Origin: Bacteroidaceae bacterium
Lineage (GTDB): Bacteria; Bacteroidota; Bacteroidia; Bacteroidales; Bacteroidaceae
Assembly: GCA_017555845.1 (NCBI GenBank)
Contig: JAFZFO010000055.1
Span: 35,768-99,767, forward strand
Length of the DNA: 64,000 nt
Reading direction: 5' to 3'
Positions 33,914-42,767 of this stretch are shown here, one piece after another. A model generated the notes under the pieces. That model saw only the letters and a program-made list of their open reading frames with translations, was not told the origin of the DNA and made no database searches. The translations under genes were made by a program, and so were the position numbers. Each line of letters opens with the position of its first letter. Position 1 is the first letter of the stretch.

Positions 33914-35386
33914 TTATCCAAAGTAACCGGTCTTGCCCACTGCAATGATGAGCACGTAGCCAATGACAAGTGAGATGACACCAATGAGCATTCCGGTAAT
34001 GAACATCTGCTTTGTCTTGATGAGTCCGGTGGAGTAGGCAATTGCGTTAGGTGGCGTGCTGATTGGCAATGACATTGCAAACGATGCAGCCATGGCAACA
34101 CCTACGAGCAGTGTGCCTACACCGCCAAAGTCGCCCAACGCATCCTTCATGCCTGTGCCGACGGCAACCATGATTGGAACCATCAATGCGGTTGCAGCTG
34201 AGTTAGAGATGAACTGTGAAAGCAGCCAGCAGATGATACCGCCGCCAAGCAACACCAGCATTGCGGGCCAGTTGTCAAAAGGAATGGCATCGACCAATGT
34301 CTTGGCTAGGCCGGTCTTTGACATTCCCTCGCCAAGGGCAAAACCACCGGCAACCATCCACAGACAGGCCCAGTCGATATCCTTGAGGTCGCTCGACTTT
34401 ATGATGCGTGTTATTGCGAACACACCAATGGGGATGAGCGCTACAACGTATGAGTTGATACCTGTATACTTCTCGAACATCCACAACAAGATTGTCACTG
34501 CAAGTGTGGCATATATTACATATGTCCTCCAACCCTTCTTTGCTCCACCAATGATCGTAAGGTTCACTTTCTTTGCAGTGAATGGGAACATCGAGCTCAA
34601 GAGCACCCACGAAATAAGGAGGATTATCAGCATGAGCGGTGCCATTACCAGCGTCCACTCTCCAAAGTCTACTCCAAGATTAAGGCCGTCGACATCGTTG
34701 ATATACTGCAGGGCAATGCCATTGGGCGGGGTGCCGATTGGGGTTGCAAGGCCACCTATGTTGGCTCCGATGGGGATTGCAAGTGCAAGGGCCGCTGTAC
34801 CTTTTTCAGTGGCCGGCAACTGTCTTATTACAGGTGCCATGAAGGTAAGCATCATAGCCGCTGTAGCAGTGTTGCTCACGAACATTGAGAATATGGCTGT
34901 TACAAGAATGAAACCGAGCAGGACTACGCGTGGCTTCGAACCGAAAGGTTTGAGCATTGCACGTGCCATACTGATGTCAATGCCGCTTTTTGATGCCACG
35001 AGCGCGAGGATGAAACCACCCATGAAAAGCATCACGGTGGGGTTGGCGAAACATCCCATAATGCTCTTGTAGCTCATAAGCTCCTTGGCGTCGTAGCCGT
35101 TTGTCAACAGCGTGATGCCACTGTCCGATACCGTAAGCAGCATGATTACTATTATCAGCAATGAAGTTGTCCATGCCGGGACGGCTTCAATGATCCACAT
35201 GAGTGCCGCCCACACAAAGATTGCAATCATACGTTGCTGTATGGGGGTAAGTGCTGCAATGCCGAACCACTCTGTCGGCAACATAGCAATGACCAAGGCC
35301 ATGATGGCAATTGCGGTAACCTTGATGTATCTGTTATATCGGCGCAGAAAGCGAATGCACTTTTCAATTGGCGTATATTGCTGCAT
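33914..35386 (-). CDS. SLC13/DASS family sodium-coupled anion symporter
   Basis: Inner-membrane carrier of 490 aa with about 11-13 hydrophobic segments. Seen: the two family motifs, SNTATAAMMLTFMAPVI (about 170-187) and near the C terminus SNSAATALMVPIMVAVG, plus ANIGGLATPIGTPPNGIAL and SLPISTPPNAIAYSTG (the paired hairpin-loop Na+/substrate sites). Known: DASS carriers import succinate, fumarate, malate, citrate or sulfate with sodium. First of a two-gene unit with the porin-like protein. Confidence 0.93.
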   Translation of the reverse strand: MQQYTPIEKCIRFLRRYNRYIKVTAIAIMALVIAMLPTEWFGIAALTPIQQRMIAIFVWAALMWIIEAVPAWTTSLLIIVIMLLTVSDSGITLLTNGYDAKELMSYKSIMGCFANPTVMLFMGGFILALVASKSGIDISMARAMLKPFGSKPRVVLLGFILVTAIFSMFVSNTATAAMMLTFMAPVIRQLPATEKGTAALALAIPIGANIGGLATPIGTPPNGIALQYINDVDGLNLGVDFGEWTLVMAPLMLIILLISWVLLSSMFPFTAKKVNLTIIGGAKKGWRTYVIYATLAVTILLWMFEKYTGINSYVVALIPIGVFAITRIIKSSDLKDIDWACLWMVAGGFALGEGMSKTGLAKTLVDAIPFDNWPAMLVLLGGGIICWLLSQFISNSAATALMVPIMVAVGTGMKDALGDFGGVGTLLVGVAMAASFAMSLPISTPPNAIAYSTGLIKTKQMFITGMLIGVISLVIGYVLIIAVGKTGYFG

Positions 35387-35535
35387 AATAGTTATTTTAA
35401 ATAATATTGTGCTAATTTAGTTTAAACTCTTCAAACAATCAATAAAGAGCCACCGCTTTTTGGCGCAACCTCCTCTTTTTTTGTTATTTGAATGTGGAGA
35501 GGTGTTTCCAAAATGCTAAATAATGTTACAGTATG

Positions 35536-35564
35536 TTTGTTTTAACATTTAAATATTATATTCG
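35536..35564 (+). promoter_or_regulatory. trxA promoter
   Basis: TTTG (35536-35539) and TATATTCG (35557-35564) precede the trxA ATG (35597). The spacing of 17 nt is slightly short. Confidence 0.6.
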
Positions 35565-35596
35565 CACCTACAAACAACAACTAAAGAAAAAATATT

Positions 35597-35953
35597 ATGG
35601 CAACAATTCATTTGACAAGCGAGCAGTTTATGGCTCGTGTGGGCGATTACAAGTCCAATCCGGGACATTTCGAGTTTTTGGGCGACAAGCCTGCGTTGAT
35701 AGACTTCTATGCCGAGTGGTGCGGCCCTTGCAAGATGCTTGCACCCGTGCTTGAGGAACTCTCCGGCGAGTATGCCGGTAAGGTGGATATCTACAAGGTA
35801 AATGTCGATGAAGAGGAGGAACTGGCAATGCTATTCGGTATACGTTCCATTCCTACACTCATCTTCATTGGACAGGACGGCACAATGCACCGTTCGCAAG
35901 GCGCCATGGGCAAGCCGCAGCTCAAGGAAGTAATAGAGAAGACACTGCTTTGA
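35597..35953 (+). CDS. trxA: Thioredoxin
   Basis: A cytosolic disulfide reductase of 118 aa, slightly longer at the N terminus than E. coli TrxA. Seen: IDFYAEWCGPCKMLAPVLEEL with the WCGPC site (about 42-46), DIYKVNVDEEEELAMLFGI, and the cis-Pro loop IRSIPTLIFI. No signal peptide, unlike the TlpA-type proteins in this window. Own promoter. Confidence 0.95.
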   Translation: MATIHLTSEQFMARVGDYKSNPGHFEFLGDKPALIDFYAEWCGPCKMLAPVLEELSGEYAGKVDIYKVNVDEEEELAMLFGIRSIPTLIFIGQDGTMHRSQGAMGKPQLKEVIEKTLL

Positions 35954-36022
35954 AATAATATGGCCGCGTGAATGTTATAATATCATCCTGGCCAAACCGC
36001 ATGAATTATAATACCAAAAACT

Positions 36023-36538
36023 ATGAAACGACACATTTTTTTACTGCTCTTTACGCTCATAGGAATGAGTGCCATGGCACAGTATTCCAATCCGGGAGTG
36101 GAGAACGAACCAATTGATATCCGTGGCAGCCGCGTATTTGTCGATGGCTTCAAACTCGACAAGTACAATGCTGCAGCCTGTTTCTCATCAATTGACGGGG
36201 TGGACAGGAGTGCTGAATATCTCAAATACAGAGCAGGCTATAAGACCGGTCTTGGACTCACAATAGGTGGTGCCGCGCTCGTGCCGGTGGGTTATGGTAT
36301 GTTTATAGGTGGTTTTGTCTGGGCATGGAATGCCGAAACAACGGCCGGTTGCATTGCCGGAGAGGCTGTGCTGTTCCTTGGTGCAGGATCGATTGTTGCC
36401 GGTGGACTCTGTGTCCTTGCCGGAATTCCGACACTATGTGTCTACAAGACGCGCCTGAACCGTTTGGAGAAGAAGTATAACACATCACTGAGTATCGGTT
36501 CTTCGCCGGGTGGCCTGTCAATGGCAATAAGTTTCTGA
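36023..36538 (+). CDS. Small envelope protein with hydrophobic C-terminal half
   Basis: 171 aa. Seen: signal peptide 1-20 (AMAQYS), a short soluble region (about 25-75) with DIRGSRVFVDGFKLDKYNAA, then two Gly/Ala-rich hydrophobic spans (about 80-102 and 108-130) and a short tail. This layout is common among uncharacterised Bacteroidales membrane proteins. No function can be assigned. It lies 69 nt after trxA, without clear link, and is followed by a shared terminator. Confidence 0.7.
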   Translation: MKRHIFLLLFTLIGMSAMAQYSNPGVENEPIDIRGSRVFVDGFKLDKYNAAACFSSIDGVDRSAEYLKYRAGYKTGLGLTIGGAALVPVGYGMFIGGFVWAWNAETTAGCIAGEAVLFLGAGSIVAGGLCVLAGIPTLCVYKTRLNRLEKKYNTSLSIGSSPGGLSMAISF

Positions 36539-36552
36539 TCTCGTTCATAACA

Positions 36553-36580
36553 AAAAAAGTCATCTATGGATGACTTTTTT
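36553..36580. terminator. Bidirectional terminator
   Basis: AAAAAAGTCATC (36553-36564) pairs with GATGACTTTTTT (36569-36580). It serves the plus-strand gene at 36023 and the long leftward operon that ends at 36584. Confidence 0.93.
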
Positions 36581-36583
36581 GTA

Positions 36584-37186
36584 TCATATTGTACAGAAGA
36601 ACGTTACCATGAAGGGCACGGAGAAGTCGACCACGAATCCCTGATAGATTGAGAGGATTGCGTATTGCTTGCCCGAGTAGCGTATCACCGATGGAAGCAC
36701 GGTGTCCATAGTGGTTGCGCCGCCGGCCGAAATGAGTGACAGCGGCCCGAAGAATTTTACAAGGAACGGTGCGGCAAGCAGTGTGAGCAGTTCGCGTGCG
36801 ACATTGGTGAGCAGGGCGAGTGTGCCAAGTTCCACTCCCATGTATTTGGTTATGAAGATGCTTGACAACGAGTAGTATCCGAATCCCGAGCCCACTGCAT
36901 AGCATTGTTGTGTGGTGCGGAAATCGAGCAACAGGTTCACGATGACAAGCGCAGCCCATGTACCAAGGATGGTTGCTATGGGAAGCAGCGTAAGTCGCCT
37001 TGGGAGTTGCTTGAAACTGCTGATGCTGTCGGGGTCGTTGCCAATGCTCACTCCCACGCAGAACATCAACGCACATAGCGCGTAGAGGCTTACATTGCCC
37101 TCCAGTGCCTCTGCGGGGATGAGGTCGGTCACTCCGCAGATGATGCCAAGGATGAAGAACCCGATGATTATAAGACTACCTTTCAT
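36584..37186 (-). CDS. LysO-family lysine exporter, C-terminal part
   Basis: 200 aa, about six hydrophobic segments. Seen: GVDLIPAE-like start, ALMFCVGVSIGNDP, GSGFGYYSLSSIFITKYMG, and SAGGATTMDTVLPSVIRYSG, motifs of the DUF340/LysO family. Known: E. coli LysO (YbjE) is one chain of about 299 aa that exports lysine. Here the 96-aa upstream product and this 200-aa product add up to the same length and overlap by 11 nt, so the exporter is encoded as two subunits. Last gene of the 44822-36584 operon. Confidence 0.85.
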   Translation of the reverse strand: MKGSLIIIGFFILGIICGVTDLIPAEALEGNVSLYALCALMFCVGVSIGNDPDSISSFKQLPRRLTLLPIATILGTWAALVIVNLLLDFRTTQQCYAVGSGFGYYSLSSIFITKYMGVELGTLALLTNVARELLTLLAAPFLVKFFGPLSLISAGGATTMDTVLPSVIRYSGKQYAILSIYQGFVVDFSVPFMVTFFCTI

Positions 37187-37466
37187 TCTTTCTCTCCTTT
37201 TCCTCGTGTTTCTTTACGCTCTTCCACAGCAGCATCGCTGCAATGGCGCTGCCCAGGATGCTCATGCCTGCAATGAAGATGGCCTCAACGCCAAGTGTAT
37301 GCAGTGACCTGATGATGTTGGGGTTGCCGCCAACTTCCACACCGAGCACGAACAACAATACCCATATGAAGAATATTGTCGCCTTGCTTATGTGGGTAAA
37401 GCGGTATCGGCGCATCAGGTAACCGAATGCGATTCCGCTGAACATCATTGCAATGACTATGAACAT
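37176..37466 (-). CDS. LysO-family exporter, N-terminal part
   Basis: 96 aa, three hydrophobic segments, with FIWVLLFVLGVEVGGNP, which mirrors CVGVSIGNDP of the second part and shows the internal repeat of the family. Its stop overlaps the next start by 11 nt in a different frame. The split falls between the two repeats rather than inside a helix, so a stable two-gene arrangement is more likely than a fresh frameshift. Confidence 0.82.
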   Translation of the reverse strand: MFIVIAMMFSGIAFGYLMRRYRFTHISKATIFFIWVLLFVLGVEVGGNPNIIRSLHTLGVEAIFIAGMSILGSAIAAMLLWKSVKKHEEKERKNER

Positions 37467-37487
37467 ATCTTTGTCTCTCTCTTTAAA

Positions 37488-38315
37488 TCAGTTTTCGGTT
37501 TTCCAGTCGTTCCAGTCGAAACGTCTTTCAACATCGTCTTCAATCTCATCGGATAACAGATGGAAAAAGTCGATTCCTGTAATTTCCTCTATTTCATCGA
37601 TGCTTTTTGCATATGTCTGTAGCTTTTTCTTGCCCGAGACATTCTCGCAATAGAAACCGATTGCGGTGTAGCCGTTGTCATAGGCAAGCAGCACCTTGTA
37701 GAATGCGTTGGGTATCATTACCCTGTTGTCGCCTATGTAGCCGAGTCCTTTCTTGTTTGTGAACACAGGGCCTGTAACTACAAGAATCTCACCATAACGC
37801 TGTGCGTTGTCGCGTGTGAGCTCTTCTATGCTTTTCCACACACCGCGGTTGAGGTTGCCGTTCTGTGGCGACACGTTCGACAGGTAGAAACTCTCATCCA
37901 TTGCCTGCTCGCTCCACTTCATGTCGGCTGCCGGTGCAAGATGTCCTCTATCCCATCCGCTGTTCCTGTAATCGTCATCAACGGCCTGCCTGCCTTTCAC
38001 ATCGGGGTCGGGGATGAACTTGCTGCCACGTGGCTCTGTTCCATCTACCTCCTGGCCTGTGAGCTCGTATGCTACCCAATTGGCGTTGCGGCGCTGTTCG
38101 TTGTATGACACTGTGTATCCAATGTGCTCAATCACTTGGCTTTTTGTGGATTTGGTAAACTGCGGTATCGCAAGCTCCATGTCAAGCATGTCGTTGCCGT
38201 CTCCGCTCTTTTGTCCGGAGTTCCCTGGGTACAGCAACGCCAAAAGGAGGATGGCAATGCATATTGCCACCTTCAGTAGTGTGTATCGGCTGCTATGTGC
38301 TCTTTTTCTTGCCAT
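37488..38315 (-). CDS. DNA/RNA non-specific endonuclease (NucA/EndA family)
   Basis: 275 aa. Seen: an uncleaved-looking signal anchor (about 12-28), then the nuclease domain about 60-255 with WDRGHLAPAADMKWS (His125 is the general base) and NVSPQNGNLNRGVW (Asn156 is the metal ligand), both intact. Known: such Mg2+-dependent nucleases degrade single- and double-stranded nucleic acids outside the cytoplasm. It lies 9 nt after the GH95 gene and 21 nt before the LysO pair, so it is co-transcribed; a nutrient-scavenging role is inferred. Confidence 0.92.
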   Translation of the reverse strand: MARKRAHSSRYTLLKVAICIAILLLALLYPGNSGQKSGDGNDMLDMELAIPQFTKSTKSQVIEHIGYTVSYNEQRRNANWVAYELTGQEVDGTEPRGSKFIPDPDVKGRQAVDDDYRNSGWDRGHLAPAADMKWSEQAMDESFYLSNVSPQNGNLNRGVWKSIEELTRDNAQRYGEILVVTGPVFTNKKGLGYIGDNRVMIPNAFYKVLLAYDNGYTAIGFYCENVSGKKKLQTYAKSIDEIEEITGIDFFHLLSDEIEDDVERRFDWNDWKTEN

Positions 38316-38324
38316 TTCCTTTCG

Positions 38325-40829
38325 TTATGCCTTCTTCAGTTTACCGTTCTTGAGGACAACCTTGTATGTGCCGCCCTTCTTGGTGTTGAATGACAATGTG
38401 CTGCCTGCATAGCGCAGGTTGCAACGGCCACCGTTGTTCGATGATATTGTAACCTCGGTGAGCTTGCCCTCTTTCCAGTTGATTCCAAGCTCAAAGCCTC
38501 CACGTGCGCAGATGCCTGAGATGTTACCCTCTTCCCATGCGTCGGGCAGTGCAGGCAGCAGGTGGATGAAGCCCATGTGGCTCTGCATGAGCATCTCGGT
38601 TATACCGGCAGTACCTCCAAAGTTTCCGTCAATCTGGAATGGGGCGTGTGTGTCCCAAAGGTTATTGAGTGTACCGTTCTTCAACAGGTTGCCAAAGAGG
38701 GTGTATGCGTGGTTTCCATCGTGCAGGCGCGCCCACTGGTTGAGCTTCCAACCCATGCTCCAGCCTGTTGCGCCGTCGCCGCGGTGAACAAGTACAACCT
38801 TTGATGCCTCGGCAAGTTCGGGAGTAGTTACCGGTGAGATGGTGTGTCCGGGATGCAAACCGTAGAGATGGTTCACGTGGCGGTGCTGGTCGTTGGGGTC
38901 GTCAATATCCTTGCTCCACTCCATGATCTGTCCATAGCGGCCGATGGTGTAGGGTACAAGGTTCGCGAGAACGTTCTTCCACTCCTTGCGCAGTTCGCTG
39001 TCGACGCCAAGAACCTCGGCTGCGGCAATGGCATCGAGCAGAATCTCACGTACAACGGCGTGTACGAATGTCGCTCCCTGGTCAATTGGGCCGTGCTCGG
39101 GCGATGTTGAAGGTGCTGCGGTATATGTTCCGTCCTCCTTCTTCCAAAGATAATCTACAGTGAATATAGCACTGCTCTTTATGATATCGTAACCAATCTC
39201 CTTGAGGAACTTCTTGTCGCGTGTATAGTCATAGTAATCCCATACGTGTGTTGCAAGCCATGGGCCGGCCATGGGGTTGAAGTTCCATGACATATCCTGG
39301 CTGATGAGCGGTGCTGTGAAACCGAAGATGTTGCCCGAGATGCTCGCTGTCCATCCGCGTGCGCCGAAGTATGACTTTGCTGTAACCTCGCCCGGCTTTG
39401 TGAGTGTGCGTATGAAATCTATGAGCGGCAATGTACACTCTGACAGGTTGGTTGCACATGATGGCCAGTAGTTCATCTGCAGGTTGATGTTGTTGTGGTA
39501 GTCGACACGCCAAGGACCGTCGACATTGTTGTGCCATATACCCTGAAGGTTTGCAGGCAGGTTGCCTGGGCGTGAGCTTGAGATGAGCAGGTAACGGCCG
39601 AACTGGAAATAGAGCTGTTCCAGCGCATAGTCGGGCTTGCCGGTACGGTAGCTGTCGAGGCGCTTGTTTGTTGGCTGGTTCCTTACTGCAGGGAATTCAA
39701 ATGTTGTAGGTGCGTTGGGGTTGAGGTTCAGTTCAACGCGGTTGAAGAGTGCGATGTAATCGTTGTAGTGCTCGTTGAAAAGGTTCTCGTAACCTTTGGC
39801 AACTGCATTCTTCATCCAACCGTCGGTTGTCTCGTCGGGGTTCACGCCAACATATGTCTTGGGGTCGTTGAAGTCGGGGTCGAAGTTGATCTTGTAATCA
39901 GTGTCGGCTGTGACGTAGAAACATACTTCATCGGCCTTTTCAACAATAATCTTGCCGTTTTCAACGGATACTTTTCCGTTCTTTGCAATGGCCTGGATGC
40001 GGATGGTGTACTGCATGCCGTTGTTGTCGAGCTTTGCTTTCCATACAAGGCCACCCATGCCGTCGCTCTCCATTGTACCCTCTGATACAGGGTTTGGAGC
40101 ATAGCTGAATGTGAGGTTCTGCATTCCAGGCTTGCTTGCACTGTACTTCATTGCCAGGACATTGGCGGGGTGTGAGACAAAGTATTTGCGCTCAAAGTCA
40201 ACGCCGTCTCTCTTGTACTGAACAACGGCTACGGCCGAGTCGAGAGAGAGGATACGCTTGTAGTCGCCAAGACCTATGAGGTTGTGTCCTGTCTCAATGT
40301 AGAACTCGCCCATTGTGGTAAAGTTCCCGAAACGGAAAGGCTTTTCGCCATAATACTCATATGATGCTGTACTGTTGAAGTTCTCGCGTGTGAGCTTTGC
40401 CGCCTTCTCGTCATCTCCGTCAAGGAATGCCTGGCGGATGTCATCGAGCAGGTGTGCCGACTGCTTGTTCACGTTCCAATAGTATTCTGCACCTTTTTCG
40501 GTGTTGGGACCACCGCGCCACAGAGTCTTCTCGTTGAATGTGATGCGCTCGGCCTCAAGAGAACCAAGGATGTTGGCACCGATGTTTCCGTTACCTATAG
40601 GCAAAGAGAGTGACTCCCACTCCCTGTCGGCATTATAGTTGGCATCGCCCGCCCATTCGGGTTTGCCCTTGCCTACCCAGAGGTCGGGGCGGCCACCATA
40701 CCATATGCTACGTCCCTGCAGCGTTGTAGGCTGGTCGAACCAGATTGATAAACCGTTAATGTAGTCGTTCTGCGCATTCATACCTACAGCGCACAACAGT
40801 AATGCAAAGAGAGCAATGGTTTTTTTCAT
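38325..40829 (-). CDS. GH95 family glycosidase (alpha-L-fucosidase-like)
   Basis: A secreted enzyme of 834 aa. Seen: signal peptide 1-19 (GMNAQ), N-terminal beta-sandwich with WESLSLPIGNGNIGANILGSL and FNEKTLWRGGPN, Asn-rich NNINLQMNYWPS (about 446-457), TSPEHGPIDQG with Glu near 578, and HAPFQIDGNFG (about 728-738). All GH95 active-site motifs are intact, in contrast to the slightly altered copy at 26009. Start 1 nt after the stop of the small gene at 40831. Its presence in a peptidase/transporter operon suggests glycopeptide use (inferred). Confidence 0.92.
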   Translation of the reverse strand: MKKTIALFALLLCAVGMNAQNDYINGLSIWFDQPTTLQGRSIWYGGRPDLWVGKGKPEWAGDANYNADREWESLSLPIGNGNIGANILGSLEAERITFNEKTLWRGGPNTEKGAEYYWNVNKQSAHLLDDIRQAFLDGDDEKAAKLTRENFNSTASYEYYGEKPFRFGNFTTMGEFYIETGHNLIGLGDYKRILSLDSAVAVVQYKRDGVDFERKYFVSHPANVLAMKYSASKPGMQNLTFSYAPNPVSEGTMESDGMGGLVWKAKLDNNGMQYTIRIQAIAKNGKVSVENGKIIVEKADEVCFYVTADTDYKINFDPDFNDPKTYVGVNPDETTDGWMKNAVAKGYENLFNEHYNDYIALFNRVELNLNPNAPTTFEFPAVRNQPTNKRLDSYRTGKPDYALEQLYFQFGRYLLISSSRPGNLPANLQGIWHNNVDGPWRVDYHNNINLQMNYWPSCATNLSECTLPLIDFIRTLTKPGEVTAKSYFGARGWTASISGNIFGFTAPLISQDMSWNFNPMAGPWLATHVWDYYDYTRDKKFLKEIGYDIIKSSAIFTVDYLWKKEDGTYTAAPSTSPEHGPIDQGATFVHAVVREILLDAIAAAEVLGVDSELRKEWKNVLANLVPYTIGRYGQIMEWSKDIDDPNDQHRHVNHLYGLHPGHTISPVTTPELAEASKVVLVHRGDGATGWSMGWKLNQWARLHDGNHAYTLFGNLLKNGTLNNLWDTHAPFQIDGNFGGTAGITEMLMQSHMGFIHLLPALPDAWEEGNISGICARGGFELGINWKEGKLTEVTISSNNGGRCNLRYAGSTLSFNTKKGGTYKVVLKNGKLKKA

Positions 40830-40830
40830 G

Positions 40831-41082
40831 TTATTTGTAGTTTTTATTGTTTTCCAGTCCGTTTATATGTTGTATGAGCCTTGCCACATATTGGCGGTAG
40901 CTCAGGTTGTAGTCGCGTTCAAAGCCTGTCTCTTCGGCAATGCGGCGTATTGTACCTTGTACATCATCCACCCGTTTCAGGGTACCGCTGCCGTCGGGGG
41001 CAATGCGGAAAATTTCAATATCCTTGCTGCCGAACTCAATGAACAGGTCGCCCATTATGGCAGTCCTTTTTACAGTCGCCAT
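40831..41082 (-). CDS. Unknown 83-aa protein in the S46 operon
   Basis: No signal peptide, membrane segment or recognised domain. Seen: KDIEIFRIAPDGSGTLKRVDD followed by a helical half (QGTIRRIAEETGFERD, YRQYVARLIQHI). It lies 7 nt after the transporter gene and 1 nt before GH95, so it is within the operon and probably translated. Confidence 0.6.
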   Translation of the reverse strand: MATVKRTAIMGDLFIEFGSKDIEIFRIAPDGSGTLKRVDDVQGTIRRIAEETGFERDYNLSYRQYVARLIQHINGLENNKNYK

Positions 41083-41089
41083 GTCAGTG

Positions 41090-42748
41090 TCAGATAAGGA
41101 ACATTACTACCAACTGAATGATTATGACCCTGAGGAACATGCACACCGGGTATACCGTTGCGTATGCCACTGACGGGTTGTCGCCTTCAATGGTCTCATT
41201 GGCATATGTCAATGCCATTGGATTGGCCATTGAACCGCACAGCAGGCCTGTTACTGAACCGAAATCCATTTTCATTACCCTTAACGCAAAAATACCGATG
41301 AGCACTACAGGGATGAATGTTATGAGTAGGCCAAGAATAAGCCATAAGGCACCCTCGGGGCGTACGATGGTCTCAAAGAAGTGGGCTCCTGCATCAAGTC
41401 CCAGGCAGGCGAGGTACAGGTTTAGTCCAATGGCTCTGAGCATCATGTTCGCACTTTGGGTTGTGTAGGTAATCATGTGCAGGCGTGGACCGAACGTACC
41501 TATGAGGATACCAATGATGATGGGACCTCCGGCGAGTCCTAGTTTTACGGGAACCGAGATGCCCGGTATTGCCAAAGGAATACAGCCTACCATAAGGCCA
41601 AGAATCATTCCAATGAACACCGATACAAGGTTCGGCTCGTTGAGGCTCTTTACGGCGTTGCCGAGAATCTTCTCCACACGCTTGATGTCGGCAGTCTCAC
41701 CCACCACAGTAAGGCGGTCGCCAAGCTGCAACACCAGGTCGGGGGTTGCGAGCAGCTGTACCTCGGCACGGTATACGCGGCTGATGTTTATGCCGTAGTT
41801 GTTGCGCAGGCGCAGTGATGACAGCTTCTTACCGTTTATTTCAGGGCGTGTGACAATGATGCGCTGCGATGTCAGCTCGCTGTCAATCTTGTTCCAGTCT
41901 ATGTTACCGTTGTTCCAATCCTTCTCCTCCTGTTTGCCGAATATCTGTCGCAGGCTCTCTGTCTCCTCGGGCTTTGTGATTACAAGCAGAATGTCATTTT
42001 CCTGCAGAACCCTGTCGGACATCGGGATGAGAACATGTCCGTCGTGCCACATACGGGAGATGACAAAGTGGTTGTGCTTGTCATGTATCTCGGAAATTGT
42101 CTTGCCGAAAATTTCGGGGTTTGTAACACAGTAGCTGGCAATGAATACATTCTTCTTGTGCTTGCTGTCGGGGCGCGGAAGGTCGCTCGGCTTTACGAAA
42201 ACCTTACGCAGGAATATCATGGCGAATATCACACCCACAACACCAAGGGGGTAGGTAAGGGCACAGCTCAATGCTGCTCCGCTGCTCTCCACACCCAACT
42301 GTCTGAGTGTCTGCTGTGCTGCTGCAAGTGCAGGGGTGTTGGTAGTGGCTCCACACAGAATGCCCGACATGTCGCCTATTGAGACATTTGCACCAAAACT
42401 CAATGCTATGGCAAGCAATGTGCCTGTAAGCAGCACGCCAATTGCGGGAAACAACAGTTTGGCACCCTCACTGCGCATTGAACTGAAGAAACCGGGACCA
42501 ACCTGCAAGCCAAGCGCGTAGACAAACAGTACAAGACCGAATGTCTCGGCATAGAACAGCATCTGGCTGTCTATCGTTAACCCGAAGTGTCCGGCAAGGA
42601 TACCGGTAAAGAATACGAATGTTATACCAAGCGAAATGCCCAGTACGCGGATGCGCCCGAGCATAAGGCCTATGGCTGATATAAGTGAGATCACTACTAT
42701 GGCCTGCAGGGCCGAGTGTTCAATGAATAGGGTGTGGAGGTAGTCCAT
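41090..42748 (-). CDS. Aspartate:alanine-exchanger family transporter with RCK_C domains
   Basis: 552 aa. Seen: N-terminal five-helix repeat (about 10-165; GILAGHFGLTIDSQMLFYAETFGLVLFVYALGLQVGPGFF), two central TrkA_C/RCK_C regulatory domains (about 190-270 and 280-360), and a second membrane repeat (about 375-552; ANMMLRAIGLNLYLACLGLDAGAHF). Known: AspT-type proteins exchange aspartate for alanine across the inner membrane. It lies 19 nt after an S46 peptidase predicted to prefer acidic residues, so export or import of amino acids or dipeptides released by it is plausible. Confidence 0.88.
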   Translation of the reverse strand: MDYLHTLFIEHSALQAIVVISLISAIGLMLGRIRVLGISLGITFVFFTGILAGHFGLTIDSQMLFYAETFGLVLFVYALGLQVGPGFFSSMRSEGAKLLFPAIGVLLTGTLLAIALSFGANVSIGDMSGILCGATTNTPALAAAQQTLRQLGVESSGAALSCALTYPLGVVGVIFAMIFLRKVFVKPSDLPRPDSKHKKNVFIASYCVTNPEIFGKTISEIHDKHNHFVISRMWHDGHVLIPMSDRVLQENDILLVITKPEETESLRQIFGKQEEKDWNNGNIDWNKIDSELTSQRIIVTRPEINGKKLSSLRLRNNYGINISRVYRAEVQLLATPDLVLQLGDRLTVVGETADIKRVEKILGNAVKSLNEPNLVSVFIGMILGLMVGCIPLAIPGISVPVKLGLAGGPIIIGILIGTFGPRLHMITYTTQSANMMLRAIGLNLYLACLGLDAGAHFFETIVRPEGALWLILGLLITFIPVVLIGIFALRVMKMDFGSVTGLLCGSMANPMALTYANETIEGDNPSVAYATVYPVCMFLRVIIIQLVVMFLI

Positions 42749-42767
42749 ACAATGGTTCTTGTTTGTG

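Noticed and set aside
35470-35487. 17-nt block CCTCCTC-T7-GTT shared with 62396-62412
   Set aside because: Low-complexity T-run; too short to claim a repeat family.
36584-37466. Frameshifted lysO pseudogene
   Set aside because: Both parts begin with ATG and the break is between the family's internal repeats, so a natural two-gene form is more likely.
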